Below are positions 53,880 through 62,045 of a stretch of 64,000 nt of DNA, one piece after another; position 1 is the first letter of the stretch; each line of letters starts with the position of its first letter. The position numbers and the translations under genes were made by a program. Location: contig NZ_CP089290.1 in assembly GCF_022819385.1 (NCBI RefSeq), positions 682,001 to 746,000 of the forward strand. Direction: 5' to 3'. This DNA comes from Candidatus Nanosynbacter sp. HMT-352. GTDB taxonomy: Bacteria; Patescibacteriota; Saccharimonadia; Saccharimonadales; Saccharimonadaceae. A model generated the notes under the pieces. The model saw only the letters and a program-made list of their open reading frames with translations, was not told the DNA's origin and ran no database searches.

Positions 53880-54404
53880 CTATTCGATCACCTCAACCAC
53901 TTTGCCATGTACGCCGTTATAACAAGCAGCGGCACGCGGCTTAGTAATAGCCGGCAGTTGGCGCGGAATAGCGCTCATATCGACATCGCCAAGCGTACCA
54001 GCCTCAACAATGCCAAGCGTAATGTGTGGGCGAAATCCATCGATATCCAGCCCCGGATGAATATCATCCAGCATTTCAAGCAACTTCCGACGTACTTCAA
54101 TCATCCAGGAGGTTTTCTGTACGCGCAGTTCAACCCAAACACAGTTACCAGCTTCATCTGGCAAGAAGTTGACACCGTCAAGTACCAGTTTGTCTAGAGA
54201 CGGCAGCGCGGCGGCAGCTAACTTGAGACGCGGTATATCCTGCTCAGTTACATTAATCAGTGTCACGTGTGGGATAAACTCACCAAAGTCAAGGTTCATT
54301 GTTTCTGACAACTCGCGAAGATACGCATTTTGCTCATCATCAAAGACGAGACTGACTGACGCCATATGTTTTTCGACTGGATATGCAGTATCTGCTGCGC
54401 GCAT
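53880..54404 (-). CDS. 2H phosphoesterase (LigT / 2'-5' RNA ligase-like)
   Basis: 174 aa with the two diagnostic H-x-T-x motifs, FIPHVTLINV and FRPHITLGIV, one per lobe. Such enzymes act on 2',3'-cyclic phosphates or 2'-5' bonds in RNA. The recA stop and this ATG overlap as TAATG, implying re-initiation; MASVSLVF at 54365 is an alternative start. It appears richer in GC than its neighbours and splits the usual recA-recX pair, hinting at insertion. Confidence 0.87.
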   Translation of the reverse strand: MRAADTAYPVEKHMASVSLVFDDEQNAYLRELSETMNLDFGEFIPHVTLINVTEQDIPRLKLAAAALPSLDKLVLDGVNFLPDEAGNCVWVELRVQKTSWMIEVRRKLLEMLDDIHPGLDIDGFRPHITLGIVEAGTLGDVDMSAIPRQLPAITKPRAAACYNGVHGKVVEVIE

Positions 54405-55459
54405 TAGTTTTCTACTTCTTTTACCTTATCACGTACCTTCTGGTCAATTTCTGCCAGGACTTCAGGATTTTCTTTCAAATAAGTCTTCGTTTTATCGCGC
54501 CCCTGACCAATCGTTTCGCCGTTATATTTATAAAACGCACCCGACTTTTCAACTATACCGTGCGTTGCCGCCAAATCCAGGATATCGCCAGTTTTACTAA
54601 TTCCCTCGTTGTACATAATATCAAATTCAGCCACACGGAACGGCGGCGCAATCTTATTTTTCACGACCTTAATTTTCGTGCGGTTACCAATAATATCATC
54701 GCCAACTTTAATCTGACCAATTCGACGAATATCAATTCGCTGCGACGCGTAAAATTTCAACGCATTACCGCCAGTTGTCGTTTCAGGATTACCAAACATC
54801 ACGCCAATTTTCATACGGATCTGATTGATAAAGATAACCGTAGCTTTTGATTTATTGATAATTCCTGTCAATTTACGTAGAGCCTGGCTCATCAATCGAG
54901 CCTGAAGACCCATATGAGAATCACCCATATCGCCATCAATTTCAGCCTGTGGCGTCAAGGCAGCCACCGAGTCAACTATCACCAAATCCACCGCGTTAGA
55001 ACGGACCAACGTCTCCGTAATTTCCAATGCTTGCTCGCCGTTATCTGGCTGAGAAACCAACAAATTTTCCGTGTCCACACCCAGACGCTTAGCGTATGCT
55101 GGATCAAGCGCGTGCTCGGCATCAATAAACGCTGCCGTTCCACCCTGCTTCTGAATTTCTGCAATAGCGTGAAGCGTCAATGTTGTCTTACCCGAGCTTT
55201 CTGGCCCATAAATTTCTATGATACGACCTTTTGGATATCCGCCACCGAGCGCCAAATCCAAGCTCAAAGCACCAGAAGGAATTACTTCAACATCGACTTT
55301 ATGAGCCTCGCCCAATTTCATAATTGATCCGTCACCAAATTGCTTGGTGATTTGATCCATCGCTAGACCAAGCGCCTTAAGTTTGCCTTCATCAACTTTT
55401 TTATCCGATGCCTGACTTGACTTTTCTGGATTTACTGTTTTACTGTCTGATTTTGCCAT
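54404..55459 (-). CDS. recA: Recombinase RecA
   Basis: 351 aa. Walker [14 protein letters not shown], Walker [14 protein letters not shown]1 near [13 protein letters not shown]2 and [32 protein letters not shown] about 30 bp upstream and AGGAGG before the ATG. This gene has a normal leader and no intein. Confidence 0.98.
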   Translation of the reverse strand: MAKSDSKTVNPEKSSQASDKKVDEGKLKALGLAMDQITKQFGDGSIMKLGEAHKVDVEVIPSGALSLDLALGGGYPKGRIIEIYGPESSGKTTLTLHAIAEIQKQGGTAAFIDAEHALDPAYAKRLGVDTENLLVSQPDNGEQALEITETLVRSNAVDLVIVDSVAALTPQAEIDGDMGDSHMGLQARLMSQALRKLTGIINKSKATVIFINQIRMKIGVMFGNPETTTGGNALKFYASQRIDIRRIGQIKVGDDIIGNRTKIKVVKNKIAPPFRVAEFDIMYNEGISKTGDILDLAATHGIVEKSGAFYKYNGETIGQGRDKTKTYLKENPEVLAEIDQKVRDKVKEVEN

Positions 55460-55526
55460 AGCACTCCCTCCTTAGTTACTTCCTTTATTATACCGATTTG
55501 TCGCAAGATTTGCTATAATTACATTC

Positions 55527-55919
55527 ATGAATAAGCGAAACGGTTTCACTATTATTGAACTTTTGGTTGTAGCAACTTTCTTGATTATCATTGCAATCTT
55601 AGGTTTCTCACAATATACAAAATTGACCAACGAATCAAACAACGCCAAAAAACGCACCGCGATTAACGCTATGCATTATAGCCTGGAAGAAGGTTTTTAC
55701 GTTAAAAATGGCTATTACCCAGAAAAGTTAGAAGAAGGTACGCTTTCGACTATGGATCCCGCATTATTAAAAGATCCACAAGGTAAGAAAATTGGCGAAA
55801 AAGACAGCAGTTATCGTTATGAATCTTCAAATTGTAATGACGGAAAATGTAAGTCATACAAACTTGTCGCGACGCTTGTCGATGAAGATGACTACATAAA
55901 AGAAAGTCGCCATAAATAA
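55527..55919 (+). CDS. Prepilin-like protein, 130 aa
   Basis: Leader MNKRNG then FTIIELLVVATFLIIIAILGFSQY. The C-terminal domain has a Cys pair (SSNCNDGKCKSY). It lies away from both pilin clusters. TATAAT (55514-55519) ends 7 nt before the ATG. Possibly a minor or pseudopilin. Confidence 0.87.
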   Translation: MNKRNGFTIIELLVVATFLIIIAILGFSQYTKLTNESNNAKKRTAINAMHYSLEEGFYVKNGYYPEKLEEGTLSTMDPALLKDPQGKKIGEKDSSYRYESSNCNDGKCKSYKLVATLVDEDDYIKESRHK

Positions 55920-55923
55920 TTAG

Positions 55924-56760
55924 CTAATCATCACAAACAGGGCGGCCATTCTTGAAGTCTTCAATGGCATTATTGATTATCGCAATCTGCTTGCGTGGAT
56001 TTGCCACAAAATGGAATATATATGTCGTTTCTTCACCCTCAGTGCTGAGGCGAATCGTGCCATAATTGAAAAGAGTCTGAATAATTCCAGATTGGAGGAA
56101 GCTTGCATCTTCAATACTGCCTAAGCTCACCGTTTGCTCGTGCCTATAAAATAAGCTACCCTGGATTTCCTGAATTACACTTTCGTTGGTCATGTAAAAA
56201 TGATTTTGCAAATATATCCACAAAGACACCGCACCACCAAGCGCAACCAGCCCGATAAGCAACATCGCCACGCCAAATACATCGGTCAGCGAAGGCATCG
56301 GCGAGATAATTGCGTCACGAGCAATTGACGGATAAAACATCACAAACACCATGATCATCACCACCAAGAAAACCGAGATTCCCGTCGGAATTAGCATACC
56401 AATTGGATGGCGTTTAATATCCAAAATGATATATTCGCCTTCGCTCAAATTGAGATTCGGGTATTGTTGAACTGATTTTTCATGCTTTTGCCTCAGGTCA
56501 TCGCTAATAGTAAACGGCTTCGGGTCAATATCTCGCGCAACATGTACGACTTGCGGTTCATTAGCATATTGACTACGCAATCGCGGATCAAAATTCTCCC
56601 CATCAATAATTTCCGGTTTTGCCGTCACATAAGAATTCGTCTGCGCCACAACCGGAGCTGGACGACCAGTCTGCGGTGGATGATGATATAGTGGTCGACC
56701 ATCAGCATCGTACGCAACAGGCTGCGTTAAATCTTCTGACGAGGATGTTTGCGGATTCAT
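55924..56760 (-). CDS. Membrane protein with bacterial PH (YdbS/bPH2-like) domain
   Basis: 278 aa. A disordered Pro/Gln-rich N-terminus of about 90 residues precedes two helices (MLIPTGISVFLVVMIMVFVM; VFGVAMLLIGLVALGGAVSLWIYL). The PH-like domain begins with the typical NHFYMTNESVIQE and QTVSLGSIEDASF. Function unknown. TATAAT (56767-56772) ends 6 nt before ATG 56760; the frame open to 56784 is excluded by the promoter. Confidence 0.82.
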   Translation of the reverse strand: MNPQTSSSEDLTQPVAYDADGRPLYHHPPQTGRPAPVVAQTNSYVTAKPEIIDGENFDPRLRSQYANEPQVVHVARDIDPKPFTISDDLRQKHEKSVQQYPNLNLSEGEYIILDIKRHPIGMLIPTGISVFLVVMIMVFVMFYPSIARDAIISPMPSLTDVFGVAMLLIGLVALGGAVSLWIYLQNHFYMTNESVIQEIQGSLFYRHEQTVSLGSIEDASFLQSGIIQTLFNYGTIRLSTEGEETTYIFHFVANPRKQIAIINNAIEDFKNGRPVCDD

Positions 56761-56779
56761 GCCTATATTATACCATAGA

Positions 56780-56823
56780 AACAATCTGTTAATTACTTCA
56801 TAAATCGTAATTTCCAGATTGTT
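56780..56823. repeat. Long imperfect hairpin upstream of the PH-domain gene
   Basis: AACAATCTG (56780-56788) pairs with CAGATTGTT (56815-56823), and inner AATTAC (56791-56796) with GTAATT (56807-56812), with one 2-nt mismatch and a 10-nt loop. It covers the -35 region of the PH-domain gene and lies next to the prophage boundary. Operator or end-of-phage structure. Confidence 0.5.
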
Positions 56824-56912
56824 AAAGTGAAAGGTTCATGGCGGCAATCCTTGCTGTCCTTACCTTGATGTTTTCATTGTAGCAAACCTAAAGCGTTTTG
56901 TCAATATGTCGG

Positions 56913-57848
56913 CTAAACATTCACAATCTCGCCTCTTATACAAGCCGTCCCAGCATGCGCATTTGCCGCCAACTTATAATTCTTGATTTCGTCCCAAATC
57001 TCACACATATCGCCGTCCAAATTATGTAAATACCGCTGCGTTACTTGTAGGCTCGAATGCCGCAATAATCTCCGCACTACATCGACGTCAGCACCACGCT
57101 TGCGCACGTCAGTGGCGAAACTATGGCGCAGTTCGTGTAGCTGAAACCCCTCCAGCCCCGCCTCGCGAAATTGCCGCTGTATTTTCTTGCGGATACCGTC
57201 AACCGTTAGCGGCTCAAAGTAGTTGCGCCTTGTCGTCTTAATCCACATGTAGTCGATCACGCCAGCCGCCCTGATCCATGTGTCTAGCCGCTCGCGGGTC
57301 GTGTCAGAAATGTACACCCAGCCGTCCTTTCGTCCTTTGCCCACTGTATAGATCGTTCGTCCATTCAAGTCGTTCAGGCGTAAGTTCGCAAACTCCTGTG
57401 CGCGCATCCCCGTATCAAACAGTACACGAATCATCACCTCAGTAAGCAAATCATCGCAACCACTCAGCACCATTGCAATCTGCTCCGATGTATACCATTT
57501 TCGGCGGCATGGTGCAGGCTTTGGCTTTACTACCATCCGGGTTTTGATTTTCATCGGATAGTTCATGTCTCGCAGCCAAGCTATCCACGATATCACCGTA
57601 GCAACATTAGTGCGTATCGTTGTAGAATTACACCTCGAACCGAGCTGTCCCAATGCCTTTTTCTCAATCCATCGATCAAGCTTTTTATTAGTTAATTGCG
57701 ACATATCTTCAATATTTGTCTGGGCAATAAATCTACTTAAGACACTACGTTTTGTTGCCATAGTTGAAGGGGTTAGTTGCTTCACATTCATACACCACTT
57801 CAAGTAAACTCGCAACTGATTCTCTGCTGGCGTTCGCTTTATCTTCAT
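56913..57848 (-). CDS. int: Tyrosine recombinase / phage integrase
   Basis: 311 aa. SAM-like core-binding domain (1-100), then the catalytic domain with Arg in DTGMRAQEF, a beta-hairpin Lys near GKGRKDGW, HELRHSF (HxxR), LLRHSS and the nucleophile Tyr in TQRYLHN. AGGAG 6 nt before ATG 57848. It marks the left end of the prophage and may also act on the inversion site at 62451/63206. Confidence 0.95.
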   Translation of the reverse strand: MKIKRTPAENQLRVYLKWCMNVKQLTPSTMATKRSVLSRFIAQTNIEDMSQLTNKKLDRWIEKKALGQLGSRCNSTTIRTNVATVISWIAWLRDMNYPMKIKTRMVVKPKPAPCRRKWYTSEQIAMVLSGCDDLLTEVMIRVLFDTGMRAQEFANLRLNDLNGRTIYTVGKGRKDGWVYISDTTRERLDTWIRAAGVIDYMWIKTTRRNYFEPLTVDGIRKKIQRQFREAGLEGFQLHELRHSFATDVRKRGADVDVVRRLLRHSSLQVTQRYLHNLDGDMCEIWDEIKNYKLAANAHAGTACIRGEIVNV

Positions 57849-57876
57849 CGTAAAACTCCTAAATCTCCCACCTCGT

Positions 57877-57931
57877 GTCTATATAGATCGTTATAATCAT
57901 TGGAATATTTATTCCAAGTCTATATAGACCG
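57877..57931. repeat. Palindrome between two direct repeats, integrase upstream region
   Basis: The perfect palindrome TTGGAAT-ATTT-ATTCCAA (57900-57917) lies between GTCTATATAGATCG (57877-57890) and GTCTATATAGACCG (57918-57931), 41 bp apart. Each flank contains TCTATATAGA, itself a palindrome. The pattern fits arm-type or repressor sites. Confidence 0.55.
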
Positions 57932-57965
57932 TTTCTGGTTAATTATTATGAAAAATCACCCACTA

Positions 57966-58000
57966 TACCCTCCATTTTTCAAGCCAAGCTAGCTTTTTAG
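57966..58000. repeat. 35-bp direct repeat, copy 1
   Basis: Identical over 35 bp to 58121-58155, 155 bp apart. It begins TACCCTCCATTTTTC and ends AGCTAGCTTTTTAG. Confidence 0.85.
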
Positions 58001-58120
58001 GCAAAATTATTCACCTAATTCGTGCCAGCTGATGTTATTTGCTTTACAAATAGTGTTATTGGTTATCTAATATCTAGCAGTAGACACGCAAAAATCACGC
58101 CGCTAGATTTCTCCGGGCGC

Positions 58121-58155
58121 TACCCTCCATTTTTCAAGCCAAGCTAGCTTTTTAG
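58121..58155. repeat. 35-bp direct repeat, copy 2
   Basis: Second copy; it includes the last codons and stop of the gene ending at 58144. The copy at 57966 therefore carries a duplicated gene end. Confidence 0.85.
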
Positions 58156-58530
58156 ACAAATACCCATATCGCCATACATCTGCGATATCTTCGCTCTACC
58201 GCTATAATTCATATCTCGTCTGGCTCTTTCCTCCATTTTCCGTTGTTTCTTCTCTTGCCGCTGCCGCGCCAGTTCATTGATCGCTCTGGCAATTCGACCG
58301 CGCATCCACAATAGCGACTTCTCCAGATTTTTTAGCGACCAAATTGACGCGAGGTACCTCTCAGGGTCGCGTTTAGTTTTTGCTACTTCAACTGATTCGT
58401 CGAACTCTTGTTTATATTTCTTTTGCCGATTACGAAACATTGGCAAATATGCGTCGTCTTTGATTAGTTCTGACGCTTTGCCGAGGTGTTTGCGCATCGT
58501 GGCGATTCGTTTATTGTCTACAACGAACAT
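58144..58530 (-). CDS. Basic helical phage protein, 128 aa
   Basis: No family recognised. It is almost fully helical and very basic, with a coiled-coil centre (AIWS-like SLKNLEKSLLWMRGRIARAI) and RQRQEKKQRKMEERARR near the end. A GAGGG Shine-Dalgarno precedes the ATG. Its position next to the integrase suggests a DNA-binding or control role, which is only an inference. Confidence 0.65.
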   Translation of the reverse strand: MFVVDNKRIATMRKHLGKASELIKDDAYLPMFRNRQKKYKQEFDESVEVAKTKRDPERYLASIWSLKNLEKSLLWMRGRIARAINELARQRQEKKQRKMEERARRDMNYSGRAKISQMYGDMGICLKS

Positions 58531-58566
58531 ATTACCCTCACTTATTTTTGATATAAGTTTGAGGTC

Positions 58567-58611
58567 AAAAAAGAGAAAACCCCAGCAAAAAACATTACTA
58601 TTTTACTGAGG
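58567..58611 (-). terminator. Possible terminator in the prophage late operon
   Basis: Minus-strand CCTCAG (58611-58606) can pair with CTGGGG (58585-58580) over a long loop. A T-rich run of 13 follows (58579-58567). The loop is long, so this is tentative. Confidence 0.4.
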
Positions 58612-58665
58612 TCTCCCTTGCTCGATTGTTGTTCTCTATTAATATAGCAAATTATGATAGCGAAA

Positions 58666-58959
58666 TCAAGAAAGATGATTACCGCAACGAATACACTCAT
58701 GATCATATCCGCCGCCCTGATACTGTCCGCAATATTGACAATTATGACAGTGCCTGCAAATAATCGTCGGTGTTTCACTTGTGATGCCGCACCACACACA
58801 TTGATACGTCGCACACACCTTTGGGCTGTGCTCGATCTGCCTGTCAGTCATGATAACTTCACCCATCTCCGCCATGGCATTCTTTTTCAATCGCTTCTGG
58901 CTCGGACGTGGCGGCTCTACCGTATTCCTTGCGTAGTATAAACCATGTCCACTTTCCAT
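58666..58959 (-). CDS. Small zinc-ribbon phage protein, 97 aa
   Basis: Nine Cys and several His in the C-terminal half: CVWC, then CRHCHNCQYC, then CIRC. This suggests two zinc ribbons. The N-terminus is basic (PPRPSQKRLKKNAM). AAAGG precedes ATG 58959, which lies 43 bp inside the upstream gene. An alternative frame at 58542-58814 is less likely because it lacks such structure. Probably binds nucleic acid. Confidence 0.65.
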   Translation of the reverse strand: MESGHGLYYARNTVEPPRPSQKRLKKNAMAEMGEVIMTDRQIEHSPKVCATYQCVWCGITSETPTIICRHCHNCQYCGQYQGGGYDHECIRCGNHLS

Positions 58960-59393
58960 AATCTTACCTTTCCATACAACATTCCATTGCTACTTGAATT
59001 ACCGCAGCCAAACTCCAATCTAAGTGTTTTTGTGCCGTTAACTTCTGTTGGCTTGCCCTTTACTAGTCCAAATAGTTCCAGTTCATTTGAGAAATCATAT
59101 TTTACACTAGCGGCATCACCCTCCAATCCAGTATTAAATATCTTACGTCCGCCGCTACCGCCTATCCAGCCAATTTTACGCAGCTCTGGCGGCGTAGTGT
59201 TCTCTATCATTTGTCCCAGCTGTTCAATTTTGTCAAAACCAATTGCCAGATAAACAAACAGGTTTTTTATCTCTATCAAATCCCTTGGTAAAAATACCAC
59301 CAGCGTATGTGCCTCCAGCCATCTGCACTGCGCATCCGCCAGCGACACGGTCTTGCACTGGTAAGGATATTCCTGATTTCTGCTACCAATCAT
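58917..59393 (-). CDS. Unknown phage protein, 158 aa
   Basis: No family recognised. Mostly beta-type, with ARCRW-like aromatic and Gly-rich segments (GWIGGSGGRKIFNTG, LEFGCGNSSSNGM) and no membrane helix. It begins MIGSRNQE, much like MIGDRQEK of the next gene. It overlaps that gene by 4 bp. Located after the lysis genes. Confidence 0.7.
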   Translation of the reverse strand: MIGSRNQEYPYQCKTVSLADAQCRWLEAHTLVVFLPRDLIEIKNLFVYLAIGFDKIEQLGQMIENTTPPELRKIGWIGGSGGRKIFNTGLEGDAASVKYDFSNELELFGLVKGKPTEVNGTKTLRLEFGCGNSSSNGMLYGKVRLWKVDMVYTTQGIR

Positions 59394-59935
59394 AGACGCG
59401 CCTCGTAATCATACACTTTAGTTCGCATAGCTTCATATTCAGGGCTATTGTTTAGCAGTTTATCTCCTAATGGCGCCTTACCAGTGCTAATCATATCGAT
59501 AATTACATAGATTTTGCCGTTGTATCCAACATCTGTTGGTTGCGGTAGCATAGTCTCGTCAGCTACCAGCATCTTGCCAATGCCGGATCCAGCTACTACA
59601 TCGGTATTACTTTTAACCGCCGAATAATCCACCACGTCGCCAACGGGCGCTTTCGTTGACAATAATATTCGGTAGGCTTGAGCAGTATTTGTGGTGATTC
59701 CGGCATTTGGATCGATGTAGTGGTCAAATAGTTCAAAGTTATCATTGACGATCTCCAGTTTGGTGTTTAATACTGCCAACTTGTGAGCTTCTACCGCCCA
59801 CCATAAATATCTAAAAGGTGCGCCGCCTTTATTGCCGGCGCTACCGCCCATACCAGGCGTGCCAGTTATATAAATATAATCATTGCCTTTTATTTGCCCA
59901 GTTCGATAACCCTTCTCTTGCCTATCGCCAATCAT
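59390..59935 (-). CDS. Unknown phage protein, 181 aa
   Basis: No family recognised. Gly-rich N-terminal region (YIYITGTPGMGGSAGNKGGAPF) and a mixed alpha/beta remainder; no Cys. 4-bp overlaps with both neighbours tie it to a three-gene block (58917-60456) of similar-sized proteins that I cannot match to structural or lysis functions. Confidence 0.7.
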   Translation of the reverse strand: MIGDRQEKGYRTGQIKGNDYIYITGTPGMGGSAGNKGGAPFRYLWWAVEAHKLAVLNTKLEIVNDNFELFDHYIDPNAGITTNTAQAYRILLSTKAPVGDVVDYSAVKSNTDVVAGSGIGKMLVADETMLPQPTDVGYNGKIYVIIDMISTGKAPLGDKLLNNSPEYEAMRTKVYDYEARL

Positions 59936-60456
59936 ACCAATATCTCCGTTCCCAGTAGCAAATTTAATCGCTCCAACTTAAAGCTATGCGGCGGTGTGTC
60001 AAACGCTAACACCAACGCCATTAGCTCGCTCTCGCGCGTTCTCTCAGGAATGACTGGCTTCATATTAAGTCCAGCAATTCGAATCCTGCCGTTCTCTGCT
60101 TTTATTGAATCGCTCTTACCATACAGTCTACGCCACATCTCGTCAATCTGATCACTTAATAATGCTACTGGCGTTAAACCATCAACTGGCGCAAAAACCG
60201 CACGTACACCATTGTTACCAGCCACTACGCACCACAAATCCAAATAAGCCTCAACTATCTGCGCATAGTGAGGCATAAGCATGCGGATATACAGCACTGC
60301 CGACGATTGATTGCCTAGTGATATATACTTGGCAACGTCGCCAGCTCGAGACCCTTCCGCCTTATCTTCTGCTCCGACAGACAGGTCGCGCTCAGTTGCA
60401 TCGTAATAGCAGTGTCCGACGATTGAACCGCGAACTGGCACGACCTGTCTCAGCAT
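59932..60456 (-). CDS. Unknown phage protein, 174 aa
   Basis: No family recognised. Mixed fold (VRGSIVGHCYYDATERDLSVG, AYLDLWCVVAGNNGVRAVFAPVDG). GGAGG before ATG 60456 shows the start; the frame to 60534 lies inside the holin gene and is not used. It begins 1 bp after the holin stop. Confidence 0.7.
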   Translation of the reverse strand: MLRQVVPVRGSIVGHCYYDATERDLSVGAEDKAEGSRAGDVAKYISLGNQSSAVLYIRMLMPHYAQIVEAYLDLWCVVAGNNGVRAVFAPVDGLTPVALLSDQIDEMWRRLYGKSDSIKAENGRIRIAGLNMKPVIPERTRESELMALVLAFDTPPHSFKLERLNLLLGTEILV

Positions 60457-60457
60457 C

Positions 60458-60640
60458 TTATTCCTCCGTCTTAAACAACTGTATAGCGGTAACCAGCAAC
60501 ACGTTAATAATCGGGCCATAAATGCCGAACGCATCAGGGTTACCCTGCACGAACGCCGCTAGCGCGCCCAGCGCGTTTGAAACTCCCACATACAGCGCAA
60601 CTTTTAATATTTTGAGTAATTGTTCTTTAGTCAATTTCAT
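60458..60640 (-). CDS. Phage holin
   Basis: 60 aa with two hydrophobic helices (VALYVGVSNALGALAAFV and YGPIINVLLVTAIQLF) joined by a short turn, and charged ends, a class II holin layout. It lies directly downstream of the endolysin. It would permeabilise the membrane to let the amidase reach the wall. Confidence 0.82.
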   Translation of the reverse strand: MKLTKEQLLKILKVALYVGVSNALGALAAFVQGNPDAFGIYGPIINVLLVTAIQLFKTEE

Positions 60641-60656
60641 ATCATTGTCCTCCTTA

Positions 60657-61907
60657 TTATTTATTAAAATTTTTGAATAAATTGGTTAAAAATTCGATGA
60701 TCTTATTGACGAGCACCTCCAGCGCCGAAACTCGCTTTTCTAGGCTATCGATTGGCTTATCGCTTAGATACAGCTTATCGATTGCTAGCGTACCGCCCTC
60801 TAACACCATCAAGTCATCATCAACCAGTCTCGTAACATGAGTGACGCGAACCTTTGTTCCCATTGGTAATTTCTTTGCTAATTTTCCAGTAGTTAGGTCA
60901 GTAACCTCACACTCTGAACGCGTCCAGAAGTCTTGGTCGGCAATATCCTTCAGATTCTTTTGCCATGCCGGCTTATCTTTATTTGGATCAGCTGGCGCAA
61001 CTAGCTCTGTCGCCGCGATGCCGAACGGCTTGCTATTCTTAACGGCGTACTGCGATAGGTAGTATTTCTTGCCCTGCACTATCGTCTCCTTGGCGATATC
61101 GATAACCGTCCCTCTAGGAATCACGTTACCAAACGCTTCCATGGTTACCATATTGACGGCACGTAGTCCTGCGACTGGTGCGACGACCAGTTTTATATCT
61201 TCAATATCGTTCAGGTTACGCACCCACTCGCTTTGTTTCAATTCTTCCGCTTGGCGAGCCAGCTCTGCACGTCGTTGGTGCGCCTCCTGAGAGTTATTTA
61301 CATCAGCACGAATTTGGTCGATTGACCATCCCTTAGCAGCTTGCCCCAAGTAGTGTTGTAAACCCTCTGGGTCAACTTCACGCCCTAAAATTGAGCGGAA
61401 CACTTCGCGAATCTGCGTCTCGTTGACTGTCGGACGCGAACCGCCGCCAGCGTGATAGCGATCAGCGATTGCACGGATACGGTTCTTGTCGATTGGTGAG
61501 CAACTAGTGTTGAACCATTCTTTATGCACGTAAATATTTAGGCGGCGGCCGTAAGCTTTCTCCATATCGTAGTGGAACTCGCCCATCGTCTCATAATCAC
61601 CATCGCTAAGGCGTGTATTACATTCATAACCGACCGTTGTAGCGTTACCTCTAGCATTACCAGCGTGCCAAGCGGCGTTTACAGCATCTATAATCCATGC
61701 CACTCTGCCCGCCTCGCCGACAGTGTGCGCTGAGGTATTACCATTAGCGCGGCATAGATAATTCACTATCGACATAAAGTCTGAATTACTGCCCCACCAG
61801 TGATACGTTACACCCTCTACGACTCGTGCCATGCCATACACCGCTGATACTTGGCTTTCGGGCGTATAGTTCGGCGAGTTAAATTGTGTTAGTTCTTGGT
61901 ATGACAT
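60657..61907 (-). CDS. Endolysin: N-acetylmuramoyl-L-alanine amidase (Amidase_2)
   Basis: 416 aa. Residues 1-150 form a PGRP-type amidase with zinc ligands in YHWWG, AWHAGNA and NTSCSP. Residues 160-205 match a DUF4214-like helical unit (IREVFRSILGREVDPEGLQHYLG). Two further beta-rich repeats follow (each near W-NL-DI) and a C-terminal coiled coil with an amphipathic end. AGGAGG upstream of the ATG overlaps the end of the small upstream gene. The target is the wall of the CPR cell itself. Confidence 0.92.
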   Translation of the reverse strand: MSYQELTQFNSPNYTPESQVSAVYGMARVVEGVTYHWWGSNSDFMSIVNYLCRANGNTSAHTVGEAGRVAWIIDAVNAAWHAGNARGNATTVGYECNTRLSDGDYETMGEFHYDMEKAYGRRLNIYVHKEWFNTSCSPIDKNRIRAIADRYHAGGGSRPTVNETQIREVFRSILGREVDPEGLQHYLGQAAKGWSIDQIRADVNNSQEAHQRRAELARQAEELKQSEWVRNLNDIEDIKLVVAPVAGLRAVNMVTMEAFGNVIPRGTVIDIAKETIVQGKKYYLSQYAVKNSKPFGIAATELVAPADPNKDKPAWQKNLKDIADQDFWTRSECEVTDLTTGKLAKKLPMGTKVRVTHVTRLVDDDLMVLEGGTLAIDKLYLSDKPIDSLEKRVSALEVLVNKIIEFLTNLFKNFNK

Positions 61908-61910
61908 TTC

Positions 61911-62045
61911 CTACTCCTCCTTTAACACTTTCTTAATGAACCGATAAACAAATTTGAAAGTTGCCGCAAGCAGTAAACCAACTACTGCACCACTAAACGC
62001 GCCTGCAAATATCGCCATAAAAAATAACTGCTCCAACATACTCAT
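61911..62045 (-). CDS. Small membrane protein of the lysis cassette, 44 aa
   Basis: MSMLEQLFFMAIFAGAFSGA leads into a single long hydrophobic stretch and a basic end (FKFVYRFIKKVLKEE). ATG 62045 overlaps the TGA of the XhlA-like gene (ATGA), and the stop is 3 bp before the endolysin ATG. Likely a second holin or pinholin. Confidence 0.7.
   Translation of the reverse strand: MSMLEQLFFMAIFAGAFSGAVVGLLLAATFKFVYRFIKKVLKEE

Larger units (their letters stand above)
57849..58143. other. Non-coding prophage region with repeats next to the integrase
   Basis: 295 bp without a gene. It holds the palindrome and flanking direct repeats at 57877-57931 and the first copy of a 35-bp direct repeat (57966-58000). 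Probably a control region for integrase and excision; no excisionase gene is visible. Confidence 0.5.

Noticed and set aside
56838..56882. 14-codon hydrophobic frame (MAAILAVLTLMFSL) with AAAGG before it
   Set aside because: Too short to separate from chance; no promoter or downstream gene to control in that direction.
58542..58814. 90-aa leftward frame with hydrophobic stretch
   Set aside because: Overlaps the zinc-ribbon gene in another frame and has a poor start context; the Cys-rich frame has the better Shine-Dalgarno and pattern.
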